This document shows, in pieces, positions 7,713 through 16,724 of a DNA stretch of 64,000 bases. Each line of letters opens with the position of its first letter. Position 1 is the first letter of the stretch. The position numbers and the translations under genes were made by a program. The DNA comes from Neobacillus mesonae (GTDB lineage Bacteria > Bacillota > Bacilli > Paenibacillales > Paenibacillaceae): contig JAMBOW010000001.1 of NCBI GenBank assembly GCA_023715865.1, positions 1,488,001-1,552,000 on the forward strand. The letters are read 5' to 3'. A model generated the notes under the pieces. The model was not told where the DNA came from, did not search any database, and saw only the letters and a list, made by a program, of their open reading frames with translations.

Positions 7713-8513
7713 CTATTCCTTTTCTTTCTGACAGACATAAATCAGCTCCGGTTTACTTTCCGTAGGCGGATTCTCCTCCCAATCGCCGTAAAGCTCAATT
7801 ACTCGAAATCCATGTCTTGCAAGCAGACGTTCCATCTCCATTGGATACGTATATCTGAGGCTGATCTTGGTTCGGGTCTCATGTTCTACCGTTCCGTCAC
7901 TATGTTTTGTTGTGCGTATGATATCGTATTCTTGAATTTGCGTTAAAGCATCGTATTTACTGCGTGTGTAGATATCGACTTGTTTGCCATCCTGATTCGT
8001 ATACGACCTCCAAAACTCTTCAACGTCTGGTGCCAGTAGTTCTTCCTCGTTAGGAAAGCGTGTATTAAAAATAAACACTCCGCCATCCTTTAAATGTGTA
8101 GATACTGAGTTTAGGAGCCTGTCCTGTGCTTCATTGCTCAAAAAATGCTGAAAGGAGTTGCCCACCATGTATACCATGGAGCTTTTTACATCGAGCTCTA
8201 GATTTTCGCAGTTCTGCTGCTCGAAGCGGATGTCCGAATGCTCCTCCTCAGCTTTGATCCGGGCACGCTCAAGCATCCCCTCATGGAGATCAACCCCAAT
8301 AATCGGATATCCTTTTTCAGCAAGCGGTATAGCCGTTCTGCCTGTCCCGCAAGCGAGATCAATAATGGTGCCTCCCATGAGGGAAGCCCATTTTTCGATA
8401 AAAGCAAAATCATGATCATACCCGTCATTCTCCACGTCATACATCATCGGATTATTATACTCTTCCAAATTGAATGCAAACTCTTGAATATCTGAGTTAT
8501 TCTTCATGTTCAT
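7713..8513 (-). CDS. Class I SAM-dependent methyltransferase
   Basis: About 266 residues with a Rossmann methyltransferase core. Motif I is IIDLACGTGRTAIPLA, motif II GVDLHEGMLERAR, and the acidic post-motif region NCENLELD. The C-terminal part (TKISLRYTYPMEMERLLARHGF) matches methyltransferases of the type 11/25 group, where it closes over the substrate. Substrate unknown. Several in-frame ATGs are clustered at 8519, 8513 and 8507; the one at 8513 has the best distance from GAGG. It lies upstream of the glnS leader and has no obvious operon partner. Confidence 0.82.
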   Translation of the reverse strand: MNMKNNSDIQEFAFNLEEYNNPMMYDVENDGYDHDFAFIEKWASLMGGTIIDLACGTGRTAIPLAEKGYPIIGVDLHEGMLERARIKAEEEHSDIRFEQQNCENLELDVKSSMVYMVGNSFQHFLSNEAQDRLLNSVSTHLKDGGVFIFNTRFPNEEELLAPDVEEFWRSYTNQDGKQVDIYTRSKYDALTQIQEYDIIRTTKHSDGTVEHETRTKISLRYTYPMEMERLLARHGFRVIELYGDWEENPPTESKPELIYVCQKEKE

Positions 8514-8615
8514 ATTCATGTTCCTCTTCATCCACTTATGGTATTGGAATTTATTCAAAATCCTGACATAAGAATAACTTCTTTTTGCTTTAATTTCAAA
8601 TATGACGGATCCGTG

Positions 8616-9449
8616 CTATAACAGCAGCTGTGTCAATATATGAATACCTTGATCCAGTACCATTGGGGTGTGCGTTCGTTCTCTTGGATTGAAGAAGTTA
8701 ACTGAAATGAGCTCGGTCTCTGTTGGGTTATTATTAATTTCTATAATGTACATCTCACCTGAACCATTAACCAACTCAGCAATAGCCGTTTCTATCAGAC
8801 ATGATGCCTGAATTCCCGCACATCCAATTTCGTATGCAGCTCTTGAAGCCGCGTCGGACAAGTCTGCAGAAGATGCACAAACAAGAACTTGAGCGGTCTT
8901 TTGTGAAGCTTCTTCTTTCTTCTTCATTTCCTCTATTACCATTTCTACGGCGTCCAGATCAAACCGTAAATTCGCAGCCGGTGAAGGCAAGTTTAAGCTG
9001 AACATGCCTCGAGCTAGAAGTCTGCCGCTATCTTCATCAACAAAAACATACGCTGAATCTTCGCACTCTTCCTTTTGAATCCATGTCTCTGATTCTGGAA
9101 GAGTGAAATACTCAAGCCCCATCCGGTCAATTAACTCGTTTGCTTCCGCCTCGTATTGAGTAGAACTGGTGCCGTTCTTCAAATTCCAACGGAATCGAAC
9201 GGGAATATCGAAATGGTCAAACAAATCTAGGGCGATATTGAATAGGTCTGCATTTGCCTCAAGCCTCGTTTCCCCTGAAAACTCTACTAAACAAGTCTCT
9301 TGTTCCAGCTTATAACGTTTTTTTAAGCCGGCTTCTTCTGTATTGTGTTTAACATCGTAAAGGTGAAAATACAGCTCAAGCCCCTCTTGAATGGCTGTTT
9401 GGCTAAGGTTTTTACAGTTTACTTGCTCGTTTCCGTTTACGGTTTGCAT
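8616..9449 (-). CDS. Hypothetical protein behind an attenuator-like leader
   Basis: About 277 residues, from the ATG at 9449, which follows GAAGGGAG. The frame is open upstream to 9566 but that part overlaps the structured leader. The protein is acidic, soluble and has no signal peptide. Its C-terminal third contains CASSADLSDAASRAAYEIG and then GEMYIIEINNNPTETELI. The latter loosely recalls the end of ATP-grasp or peptide-ligase domains, but no diagnostic motif is complete, so I give no function. The gene is preceded by a leader RNA with mutually exclusive hairpins (9477-9590). Confidence 0.6.
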   Translation of the reverse strand: MQTVNGNEQVNCKNLSQTAIQEGLELYFHLYDVKHNTEEAGLKKRYKLEQETCLVEFSGETRLEANADLFNIALDLFDHFDIPVRFRWNLKNGTSSTQYEAEANELIDRMGLEYFTLPESETWIQKEECEDSAYVFVDEDSGRLLARGMFSLNLPSPAANLRFDLDAVEMVIEEMKKKEEASQKTAQVLVCASSADLSDAASRAAYEIGCAGIQASCLIETAIAELVNGSGEMYIIEINNNPTETELISVNFFNPRERTHTPMVLDQGIHILTQLLL

Positions 9450-9476
9450 CGTTCTCACGTTCTCCCTTCTACTGGC

Positions 9477-9590
9477 AAAAATAAAAAACGCGCCGGACCT
9501 CTTGGTCCTGCGCGTTTCATCTATGCCGCAGGGAGGCCGAACGCGAAATGCGTTAGCCCACCCCAAAATTTATAAAGGTGTGCTAACGCA
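9477..9590 (-). ncRNA. Unclassified structured leader RNA with terminator/antiterminator
   Basis: Reading leftwards, a first hairpin pairs TGCGTTAGC with GCTAACGCA (9590-9582 with 9557-9549), with inner ACACC/GGGGT pairing. Next, CGCGTT (about 9546-9541) can pair with AACGCG (9516-9511). That AACGCGC also forms the left arm of a strong terminator, with inner GGACC/GGTCC and GCGCGTT followed by a T-run (9516-9477). The two states exclude each other, as in a riboswitch or attenuator. I could not match it to a known class: no T-box, TPP, SAM, FMN, purine, lysine or glycine signature was seen. Confidence 0.5.
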
Positions 9591-9810
9591 GTTTAAAATG
9601 ATAATATTGTTGTAAGCGAGATGGTAACATAAATTTTAATCTCCTTAAACATAGCAGAATTAAGTTGTCATTGATTATATACGATGTTCTTAAGCTCTGC
9701 AACCACTAATTACAATCGATTTATATACTTTTAATCGCTTGTTCGCTTATAATGTACCCTAGAAATCTGTCAGAGCCTTATGCAAAGATGCATAGGAGAA
9801 AGGAGTCTTT

Positions 9811-10566
9811 ATGCTGGCAGCAGAAAGAAGACAATACATTATCGATATTGCACAAAATGACAAACGTGTACTTGTATCGGAACTCAGCCAGAAGTTCGAA
9901 GTAACCGAAGAAACGATCCGCCGCGATTTGGAGAAGCTCGAAAAAGAGGGCATATTGACCCGTACATATGGCGGAGCCATTCTTAACAAACATTCGAATG
10001 AAGACCTGCCTTTTGTTACACGGCACGCTACAAATTTAGAAATAAAACAGAAGATAGCAAGAAAAGCCCTGGGCTTTATACATGATGGAGATACTCTTAT
10101 GATGGACCCAAGCTCCAGCTCACTTGCTCTTATAAAAATGCTGGGATCAAGAAGCGGACTTACCATTATTACGAACTCAGCGATTGCCATGCACGAAGTT
10201 GCGAGTTCAGGACATCAGTTGATTTCAACCGGAGGCACTTTGCGCACCCAATCCATGTCCTTGACTGGTACAGTCGCTCAGGATACGGTTCGCAAATATC
10301 ATGTGGACAAGTTTGTATTAAGCTGTAAGGCTCTCTCCCTTAATAAAGGCATCATGGATTCTAACGAGCCGGAAAGCGAGCTGAAGCGAACGATGCTGCA
10401 GCAGGCTGCCAAGGTGATCCTGTTAGCAGACCACACCAAATTTGATAAAACAGCCTTTATCCAGCTGGCTTCCTTTGCAAATATTCATGTGCTCATTACC
10501 GATCGGGAGCCTGATGCTGCCTGGGTTCAGCTGCTGCAGGAGCAAGAAATCGAGCTCATTTATTAA
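9811..10566 (+). CDS. DeoR/GlpR-family transcriptional regulator
   Basis: A 251-residue DeoR-type repressor. The N-terminal HTH spans about residues 5-55 (ERRQYIIDIAQNDKRVLVSELS, then VTEETIRRDLEKLE, a very typical recognition helix, and RTYGGAIL). The C-terminal sugar-phosphate sensor domain has DGDTLMMDPSSSS, TIITNSA, STGGTLR and DHTKFDK, all standard for the DeoR sensor fold. Such proteins usually control neighbouring sugar or nucleoside catabolism genes in response to a phosphorylated sugar, but no such genes are adjacent here, so the target is unknown. The start follows AAAGGAG. A terminator follows the gene. Confidence 0.9.
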   Translation: MLAAERRQYIIDIAQNDKRVLVSELSQKFEVTEETIRRDLEKLEKEGILTRTYGGAILNKHSNEDLPFVTRHATNLEIKQKIARKALGFIHDGDTLMMDPSSSSLALIKMLGSRSGLTIITNSAIAMHEVASSGHQLISTGGTLRTQSMSLTGTVAQDTVRKYHVDKFVLSCKALSLNKGIMDSNEPESELKRTMLQQAAKVILLADHTKFDKTAFIQLASFANIHVLITDREPDAAWVQLLQEQEIELIY

Positions 10567-10577
10567 ATTGATGTAAT

Positions 10578-10615
10578 AAGAAGCGGAAGTAGCTGTATGC
10601 TTACCTCCGCTTCTT
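10578..10615 (+). terminator. Terminator of the DeoR-family gene
   Basis: AAGAAGCGGA pairs with TCCGCTTCTT a few bases after the stop codon. The T-tail is short. Confidence 0.65.
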
Positions 10616-10760
10616 TGTGCTGTAAATTAGGCTTTCTTATGCATCCTCATTCCCACACACTAAAAATGAAAAGCGAATAATGCCTCTCCTGCTCGAATAT
10701 GATGGTTACAGTATTTTTAGGTAAACGTCTAAATAATTCTTGGAAAGGAAGATATGCCTC

Positions 10761-11957
10761 ATGAGTAAGTCAGGCCAATTTTCCAAATCTTATCCTATTC
10801 CTCAGCCTATTCGAAGCGATGGAGCCGGCGGAGTTGATCTTGGTCCCCGCAATTTGCTTAGAGATATTCAGAATCCTAATCTTCTTGTCCCACCTAAAAC
10901 AGACAGCGGGCTGGTGCCCAATCTCCGTTTCTCGTTCTCTGATACGCATATGCAGCTAAATCATGGAGGCTGGTCACGTGAAATAACGGTTAGAGATCTT
11001 CCCATAGCAACCACCCTGGCTGGTGTAAACATGAGTCTTACAGCAGGTGGTGTACGTGAGCTCCATTGGCACCAGCAGGCAGAATGGTCCTATATGCTTA
11101 TCGGGAAAGCCAGAATTACAGCAGTGGACCAGGATGGAAGGAGTTTCATTGCTGATGTTGGTCCGGGAGACCTGTGGTACTTTCCACCCGGCATACCGCA
11201 TTCCATTCAAGGACTTGAAGACGGCTGTGAATTTCTGCTTGTTTTTGACGACGGACAGTTCTCCGACTTGAACACCTTGTCATTGTCGGACTGGTTTGCT
11301 CATACACCAACGGAGGTCCTGTCTGCCAATTTTGGTGTGCCGGAGAGCTCTTTTGCTCACATTCCTCAAGATCAAGTTTATATTTATCAGGATGAGGTGC
11401 CAGGAACACTGCAAAGCCAAAAGATTGATTCCCCTAATGGCCAAATCCCCCAGCCCTTCACCTACCATCTGCTTCAGCAGCCTCCGATCACGACTCCTGG
11501 CGGAAGTGTAAGGATTGTAGACTCCAGAAATTTCCCTGTCTCTAAAACGATTGCTGCAGCACTTGTAGAAATTAAGCCCGGCGCCATGCGTGAGATGCAC
11601 TGGCATCCTAACAACGACGAATGGCAGTACTATTTAACGGGAAAAGGAAGAATGACGGTTTTTGCCGGAAACGGGGCCGCACGCACCTTTGATTATCAGG
11701 CTGGCGATGTAGGTTATGTGCCTTTCGCATTTGGACATTATATTCAGAACACAGGAGACGAATCTCTATGGTTTCTTGAAATGTTTAAAAGCGATATCTT
11801 TGCTGACATTTCCCTCAATCAATGGCTTGCTCTAACCCCAAAGGAATTAGTTGAAAGCAATCTGCGGGTTGAGGAAGATTTTATATCTAAGCTGCGCAAA
11901 ACCAAGTGGCCCGTTGTGAAGTATCCGGGATATTCGTATGGAGAAGAAAATCCATAA
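10761..11957 (+). CDS. oxdC: Oxalate decarboxylase-like bicupin
   Basis: A 398-residue bicupin related to OxdC, which converts oxalate to formate and CO2 with Mn and oxygen. Both cupins have full metal sites: [18 protein letters not shown] in the first and [19 protein letters not shown] in the second, each with a later histidine (PHSIQG and GHYIQN). The ends [21 protein letters not shown] and [19 protein letters not shown] are the usual sequences after each cupin. The N-terminal lid, known as SENST in Bacillus OxdC with catalytic Glu162, reads SDLNT here, so the activity could be altered. The start is the ATG at 10761 behind AAAGGAAG; an upstream in-frame TTG at 10740 lacks a ribosome site. 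Confidence 0.88.
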   Translation: MSKSGQFSKSYPIPQPIRSDGAGGVDLGPRNLLRDIQNPNLLVPPKTDSGLVPNLRFSFSDTHMQLNHGGWSREITVRDLPIATTLAGVNMSLTAGGVRELHWHQQAEWSYMLIGKARITAVDQDGRSFIADVGPGDLWYFPPGIPHSIQGLEDGCEFLLVFDDGQFSDLNTLSLSDWFAHTPTEVLSANFGVPESSFAHIPQDQVYIYQDEVPGTLQSQKIDSPNGQIPQPFTYHLLQQPPITTPGGSVRIVDSRNFPVSKTIAAALVEIKPGAMREMHWHPNNDEWQYYLTGKGRMTVFAGNGAARTFDYQAGDVGYVPFAFGHYIQNTGDESLWFLEMFKSDIFADISLNQWLALTPKELVESNLRVEEDFISKLRKTKWPVVKYPGYSYGEENP

Positions 11958-11969
11958 AATCTAACGTAA

Positions 11970-12005
11970 AGAAGCAGGCCGCATAATAATATGCGGTCTG
12001 CTTCT
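11970..12005. terminator. Bidirectional terminator between oxdC and the MFS gene
   Basis: AGAAGCAGGCCGCAT (11970-11984) and ATGCGGTCTGCTTCT (11991-12005) form a 15-pair stem with one G-T pair, between two convergent genes. Confidence 0.85.
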
Positions 12006-12009
12006 GTTG

Positions 12010-13203
12010 TCAGCCTCTTATTCTCACATCTCTTCTTGCCCTCAGTGACAGGAAGAAGCAGAGAAACAGGATAATACCTGCAGAAATGTAAGGGAAATTA
12101 ATGTTGATATCAAACAAAAAACCGGCAACCACGGGACCTAAAATATTGCCCATGCTCGTGAAAGCAGAGTTAAGTCCTGCGATATAGCCCTGCTGCTCCA
12201 TTGCCATTTTTGACATTTGCGTGCTGAGTGTCGGCCTTAAGATGTCCATGGCCAAGAACAAGATAAAGGTCACCAGAAGAATGAGCCAATACTTATGCAC
12301 GAACAATGTCAGGATAATAAAGAGACCCGCAACGAACAGGCAGAAGGCGACGACATTTTTTTCTCCGAACTTATTTAATATCCAGCTAAAAATCGTTACC
12401 TGTACTACAGCTCCAGCGATAGAGCCAAATGTGATAATAATTGCAATATCCTGTGCGGTAAAGCCAAACTTCTGATCCACGAACAGACCGAACACGGTTT
12501 CATAGTTCGCAAGCCCGAAGGAGGCAACCAGCACGATAATTAGTGCCAAAAAGTACGGTTCACGATATGCGTATCTCAGCTGGGTAAAGAGGCTTTGCTG
12601 CGGAGCTTTGTCAGTCTCCTCCTCTTCGTTCTGCACATCTCTTGCTGATTCAGGCAGCACCAGAAGTGTAATGATCGCTGCAACGACTCCAGCTATAGCG
12701 GCTGCATAAAATGGAACGCGGATGCCGTATTCGGCAAGAAATCCACCGATGCCGGGACCGATAATAAACCCGGTCGTAATCGCAGCATTGATGTACCCCA
12801 TCCCTTTGGCGCGCTCTTCTCCTGATGTGACATCAGCTGTATATGCCATGACAGCAGGCATAATCAGCGCCGCTCCGATACCTCCAAGAAGCCTTGCAGC
12901 AAATAGGAACAACGCTGTATTTGAGAGTCCAAACATCAGCTCAGAGACGGCAAATATGATCATTCCGATAATAATGATTTTTTTACGTCCGAATCTGTCG
13001 GACATTCTTCCCGCTATAGGAGAAAACAATAGCTGTGTAAGTGAAAACGCAGCTACCAGCAGTCCGACGATACTGCCGCTGATCGACAGCTCTTCCATAT
13101 ATGTCGGCATAATCGGAACGACAAGCCCGATTCCTGTGAATACCAAAAAAATGTTGAACATAAGCAGGAGTATGGCGCCCCTGTTTCTTAACATTAGTGA
13201 CAT
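12010..13203 (-). CDS. MFS multidrug efflux transporter (DHA1 family)
   Basis: A 397-residue, 12-helix major facilitator of the drug:H+ antiporter-1 group. Motif A is GRMSDRFGRKK between helices 2 and 3. The motif C-like segment GFIIGPGIGGFLAEYG in helix 5 marks an exporter. Helix 1 has the FLVFTGIGLVVPIMP sequence seen in NorA/Blt/TetA-type pumps. A hydrophilic central loop (EEEETDKAPQQS) separates the two halves. The start follows GGAGG at a rather long spacing. The gene begins 25 bases after the MarR gene stop, in the same direction, so the two form a regulator-pump operon. Substrate unknown. Confidence 0.88.
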   Translation of the reverse strand: MSLMLRNRGAILLLMFNIFLVFTGIGLVVPIMPTYMEELSISGSIVGLLVAAFSLTQLLFSPIAGRMSDRFGRKKIIIIGMIIFAVSELMFGLSNTALFLFAARLLGGIGAALIMPAVMAYTADVTSGEERAKGMGYINAAITTGFIIGPGIGGFLAEYGIRVPFYAAAIAGVVAAIITLLVLPESARDVQNEEEETDKAPQQSLFTQLRYAYREPYFLALIIVLVASFGLANYETVFGLFVDQKFGFTAQDIAIIITFGSIAGAVVQVTIFSWILNKFGEKNVVAFCLFVAGLFIILTLFVHKYWLILLVTFILFLAMDILRPTLSTQMSKMAMEQQGYIAGLNSAFTSMGNILGPVVAGFLFDININFPYISAGIILFLCFFLSLRARRDVRIRG

Positions 13204-13228
13204 GCTGTAACAATCCTCCGCCTCGAAA

Positions 13229-13675
13229 TTACGTCTGTAGTTTGCTTGCCTTGATTACTTTATTGATCTCTTCCATTGTTTCTGTCATATGGACCAGTTT
13301 ATGAATTTCAATCTTGGAATAATATTTATCAATCATGGATTGATCAATGTCTGCAAGCTTGGAAATAAATGCTTTTCCTTTATCATCCAGAATAATAAAG
13401 GATTCCCGGCGATTCTCCGGATTTACTGTCTTGAGTATCATCTTCTCCTGCTCAAGCTTGGCTACGACCTGACTGACCGCGCTTTTGGTAATATCAAAGG
13501 CTAGTGAAATTTCATTGGCCGTAATTTTTTCATGCTTAGAGATATAAATAAGGATGACCTCCTGCTGGTAAGTCAAATTAAAATCATCCAGATCCTTTAC
13601 CTCTTTTGTAATCAAGACGTTGAATTCATCAAGAACCTGGTTCATTCGCTTAACTACTTCTATATAATCATTCAT
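13229..13675 (-). CDS. MarR-family regulator of the MFS operon
   Basis: A 148-residue winged-helix regulator. The HTH reads ITANEISLAFDITKSAVSQVVAKLE and the wing PENRRESFIILDDKGKA, both typical for MarR proteins. Start at 13675 with AAGGGG upstream. It is first in a two-gene unit with the MFS pump. A perfect 8-5-8 inverted repeat (13725-13745) about 50 bases before the start is the probable operator for autorepression, with release by a pump substrate. Confidence 0.87.
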   Translation of the reverse strand: MNDYIEVVKRMNQVLDEFNVLITKEVKDLDDFNLTYQQEVILIYISKHEKITANEISLAFDITKSAVSQVVAKLEQEKMILKTVNPENRRESFIILDDKGKAFISKLADIDQSMIDKYYSKIEIHKLVHMTETMEEINKVIKASKLQT

Positions 13676-13724
13676 GTATCTATACCAACCCCTTTATGTA
13701 AACATCGGTTCATCCGATATGACA

Positions 13725-13745
13725 GTTTAGTTTAGTGAACTAAAC
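13725..13745. promoter_or_regulatory. Operator candidate of the MarR-MFS operon
   Basis: GTTTAGTT - 5 bases - AACTAAAC, a perfect inverted repeat centred about 60 bases before the MarR start. Size and location are those of MarR autoregulatory operators. Confidence 0.55.
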
Positions 13746-13790
13746 CATCATATAGTGCGGCTGTTAATTATGTCAATCATTATATATGGT

Positions 13791-13824
13791 AAATAAGCCA
13801 GATGATTTGCGTATCACCTGGCTT
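13791..13824 (-). terminator. Terminator of the GH2 gene
   Basis: Leftward AAGCCAGGTGAT-loop-ATCATCTGGCTT is followed by ATTT, about 40 bases after the glycosidase stop. Confidence 0.65.
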
Positions 13825-13865
13825 CTATTGACTAATGTTGTGTAAGCCTTACTCATTTATACAAA

Positions 13866-15620
13866 TCATTTGCCTTCTACAATGTTTCGAATCTGATCAA
13901 GCGGCAATTTCGGAACACGATCATACGTAAGCAAGCCGTTAATCTCCTGCTCAACATCCGTCAGCTGGGTATAGCAATAGCCTTGAACCACTCCAGAGCG
14001 CAGCAGCGGTGTAACAACGGATTTAAGACGATTCGCATAGTCCTCATCGTTCTCTGCCCCGGAGTAACCCCAGCCCTCCCAGTCGCTTTTTTTATAAGCA
14101 ATACCTCCAAATTCGCTGACAATCACAGGCTGGCCTTCGTATGAGAATCCGCCAACTGTGAGCTCCCTGTTAGAAGGCATGGCACCCACTATATTTTCAA
14201 TAGACTGGTAACGTTCAGTTAATATCTCCTTACGCCATTCATAATCATGGATATTAAATAGATCTGTCTTCGTCATTTCCCAGCCGTCATTCGAGACAAC
14301 CGGTCTTGTCTTGTCCAGAGCCTTTGTTAAATAATACAAGGCAAGGGCATGATTCTGCTGCTGCTCATCGATCAGGATGTTTGGCACTCCCCAGCTTTCA
14401 TTCAGCGGCACCCAGCCAATAATGGAGGGGTGATTATAGTCTCGTTCAATCGATTCCTGCCATTCTTGTGTAAACTGCTGAGCATATTGCTCTGAGAATT
14501 CATAAGCGTTAGCCGCTTCACTGTAAACGAGAAGACCCAGCCTGTCACACCAGTATAGGTAGCGTGGATCCTCCAGCTTCTGATGCTTTCGCGCACCATT
14601 AAAGCCCATCGCTTTGGTTAATTCAACATCCTGTTTAATAGCTTCGTCGCTAGGCGGCGTCAGATTCCCGTCCGGAAAGTAACCCTGATCCAGAACCAAT
14701 CTTTGAAAGTAAGGTCGGTTGTTCAGACACAGCTTTCCGTTTTCAATAGATATTTTGCGCATTCCGAAATAGCTTGCTACTTGATCTACAACCGTTCCAT
14801 CCTGAAGCAGTTCGAAGCTGACATCATATAAATGGGGATGCTCTGGAGACCACCACCCGCCCATTCCATGATCATTAAAATCGTGCAGCCTGATCGATCT
14901 CGTCTCCGTAGAAGCGGTTACAATAGTAGTGTCCTCTGCGACCAATCTCCCCTTAAACTCAATCTTCGTCTTTAACTGCAGACGGGACTTCACCTCATTC
15001 TGATGAAAGAATGTCTTGATTTCAATCTGTTTACGGTCAATATCGGGTGTCATCCGCATCTTCTCTATATGAGCAGAAGAGAGAGCTTCCAGCCATACGG
15101 TCTGCCATATACCTGTTGTGCGCGTATAAAATATGCTTGCCGAATCCTTAAGCCAATACTGCTTGCCGCGAGGCAGCGTCACATCCGTGCTGTAATCCTG
15201 CGCACGCACTACTACAACATTTTCGCCTTCTTGTAATAGATTAGTGATGTCTGCCTGAAACGGAGTATGGCCCCCGGAATGGGTTACGGCCAATTGTCCA
15301 TTAATCCATACCGAGGCTTCATAATCAACCGCTCCAAAATGGATAATAACCTTCTTGCCTTTATATTTCTCCGGCAGCTCAAACGTTCTGCGATACCAGA
15401 CCAAATCATGAAAGTCGGGATCGGCAATGCCGCTAAGCTTACTCTGAAACGCAAATGGAACCTGAATACGTTTGGAAAGGGATTCTTTACTCTCCCACCA
15501 TTTTTCCCGGTCACCCTTCTGTTCATCATCGAATTCAAACTCCCATTCTCCGTTCAAATTCATCCATTCCTTGCGAGCAAACTGTGGTCTGGGATAATCA
15601 TCTCTATATACATGTGTCAT
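13866..15620 (-). CDS. Glycoside hydrolase family 2 protein
   Basis: A 584-residue GH2 enzyme (beta-galactosidase / glucuronidase superfamily). The N-terminal sugar-binding jelly roll (residues 1-180) contains PRPQFARKEWMNLNGEWEF and RTTGIWQTVWLE, the classic GH2 pattern. An immunoglobulin-like domain and a TIM barrel follow. In the barrel the acid/base Glu is in NESWG (residues 407-411) and the nucleophile in SEFGG (Glu503). No signal peptide, so it acts inside the cell. The ATG at 15620 is chosen because GGAGG lies 8 bases upstream. The divergent ArsR-type gene probably controls it. Linkage specificity cannot be read from sequence. Confidence 0.9.
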   Translation of the reverse strand: MTHVYRDDYPRPQFARKEWMNLNGEWEFEFDDEQKGDREKWWESKESLSKRIQVPFAFQSKLSGIADPDFHDLVWYRRTFELPEKYKGKKVIIHFGAVDYEASVWINGQLAVTHSGGHTPFQADITNLLQEGENVVVVRAQDYSTDVTLPRGKQYWLKDSASIFYTRTTGIWQTVWLEALSSAHIEKMRMTPDIDRKQIEIKTFFHQNEVKSRLQLKTKIEFKGRLVAEDTTIVTASTETRSIRLHDFNDHGMGGWWSPEHPHLYDVSFELLQDGTVVDQVASYFGMRKISIENGKLCLNNRPYFQRLVLDQGYFPDGNLTPPSDEAIKQDVELTKAMGFNGARKHQKLEDPRYLYWCDRLGLLVYSEAANAYEFSEQYAQQFTQEWQESIERDYNHPSIIGWVPLNESWGVPNILIDEQQQNHALALYYLTKALDKTRPVVSNDGWEMTKTDLFNIHDYEWRKEILTERYQSIENIVGAMPSNRELTVGGFSYEGQPVIVSEFGGIAYKKSDWEGWGYSGAENDEDYANRLKSVVTPLLRSGVVQGYCYTQLTDVEQEINGLLTYDRVPKLPLDQIRNIVEGK

Positions 15621-15645
15621 CTTTAAAGCCTCCATTAATTAATTT

Positions 15646-15742
15646 TAAAGTTAACTAAATGAGTAATAAAGAAACATTTTACGTCTCAAATTATGCACTT
15701 TATGTCTGTAAACGTCAATATGAAGTTGATTGATTAACTTTA
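15646..15742. promoter_or_regulatory. Divergent control region with two inverted operator-like sites
   Basis: TAAAGTTAA (15646-15654) and its exact reverse complement TTAACTTTA (15734-15742) lie near the two divergent starts. Each is embedded in extended AT-rich dyads, and the second is followed by AGAGTTATATAA. They are plausible binding sites for the ArsR-type protein. This is inference from symmetry and position. Confidence 0.4.
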
Positions 15743-15791
15743 GAGTTATATAATTCAATCAATAATCTGATAGTAAAGGAACGAAAATCTA

Positions 15792-16712
15792 ATGAATATC
15801 CGCGTGACGACAGAACATTTTCCCTTCCTGGAGGTCTTTGCTTCCGAAACCAGGGTGAAGATTATTGAAATGCTGGATGAGAGACCGCGCAACATTAAAG
15901 AATTGGCTGCAGAGCTTCAGCTGTCATCTGCTATGATTACTAAACATGTTCAGAAGCTCGAAGCAGCAGGCATTGTTGGCACTGAAAGCATATCCGGCAC
16001 CCGCGGCAGACAAAAAGTATGCCGGCTGATCCTAGATTCCGTCTCTCTACAGCTCACGACACCTCCTCCTTCTGAACGTAAAGGCTACTCGGTCAGCATC
16101 CCTGTTGGACAGTATTCACGCTGTCAGGTGAGTCCGACCTGCGGTCTCGCGGCGAGAGACGGTCTCATTGGTATGTTGGATGACCCCCGTTACTTTACCG
16201 ATCCGGAACATGTAAAAGCCCGACATCTCTGGTTCGGCAGCGGTTTTGTTGAATATTCTATCCCCAATTATTTGGTGGGAGACCAAGGGATCAAGAGCTT
16301 TAACGTCACACTTGAGATCTGTTCAGAAGCACCCGGTTTTAACGAAGATTGGCCGTCTGACATTTCTTTTTATCTTAATGATATTCCTCTTGGAACTTGG
16401 ACCTGCCCAGGAGATTATGGACATGCTCCAGGCGTCTTTACGCCAGACTGGTGGAATTTAGGAACTCAGCATGGATTGCTAAAGACAATTATGGTGAGAA
16501 ACGAAGGCACGTTCCTGGATGGAATCCGACTGTCCGATTCGACCCCGGATAGCTTAAATATTCGAAAAGGTGACGATATCCGTTTGCGGATCGAGTGCAG
16601 AACAGATGCAGAACACCCTGGCGGAATCAGCTTATTTGGCAGGGAATTTGGCAATTACAATCAGGATATTGAAGTGAATGTGGTGTATGAAAATAAGACC
16701 CTTTCCAGCTAA
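15792..16712 (+). CDS. ArsR-type regulator with C-terminal effector domain
   Basis: 306 residues. The N-terminal 80 residues form an ArsR-type winged helix (VFASETRVKIIEMLDERPRN, IKELAAELQLSSAMITKHVQ, then a wing with GTRGRQKVCRL). The remaining 220 residues form a separate beta-rich domain (HLWFGSGFVEYSIPNYL, EICSEAPGFNEDWPSDISFY, DYGHAPGVFTPDWWNLGTQHG). This fusion occurs beside carbohydrate genes in Paenibacillus-type bacteria, from general knowledge of annotation. The domain may sense a sugar released by, or used by, the divergent GH2 enzyme. No ArsR metal-binding cysteines were found. The start follows AAAGGA. Confidence 0.8.
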   Translation: MNIRVTTEHFPFLEVFASETRVKIIEMLDERPRNIKELAAELQLSSAMITKHVQKLEAAGIVGTESISGTRGRQKVCRLILDSVSLQLTTPPPSERKGYSVSIPVGQYSRCQVSPTCGLAARDGLIGMLDDPRYFTDPEHVKARHLWFGSGFVEYSIPNYLVGDQGIKSFNVTLEICSEAPGFNEDWPSDISFYLNDIPLGTWTCPGDYGHAPGVFTPDWWNLGTQHGLLKTIMVRNEGTFLDGIRLSDSTPDSLNIRKGDDIRLRIECRTDAEHPGGISLFGREFGNYNQDIEVNVVYENKTLSS

Positions 16713-16724
16713 AATGGAAAGGGT
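16698..16724 (+). terminator. Terminator of the ArsR-type gene
   Basis: ACCCTTTCCA-loop-TGGAAAGGGT followed by TTTTT. The left arm overlaps the end of the coding region. Confidence 0.85.
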
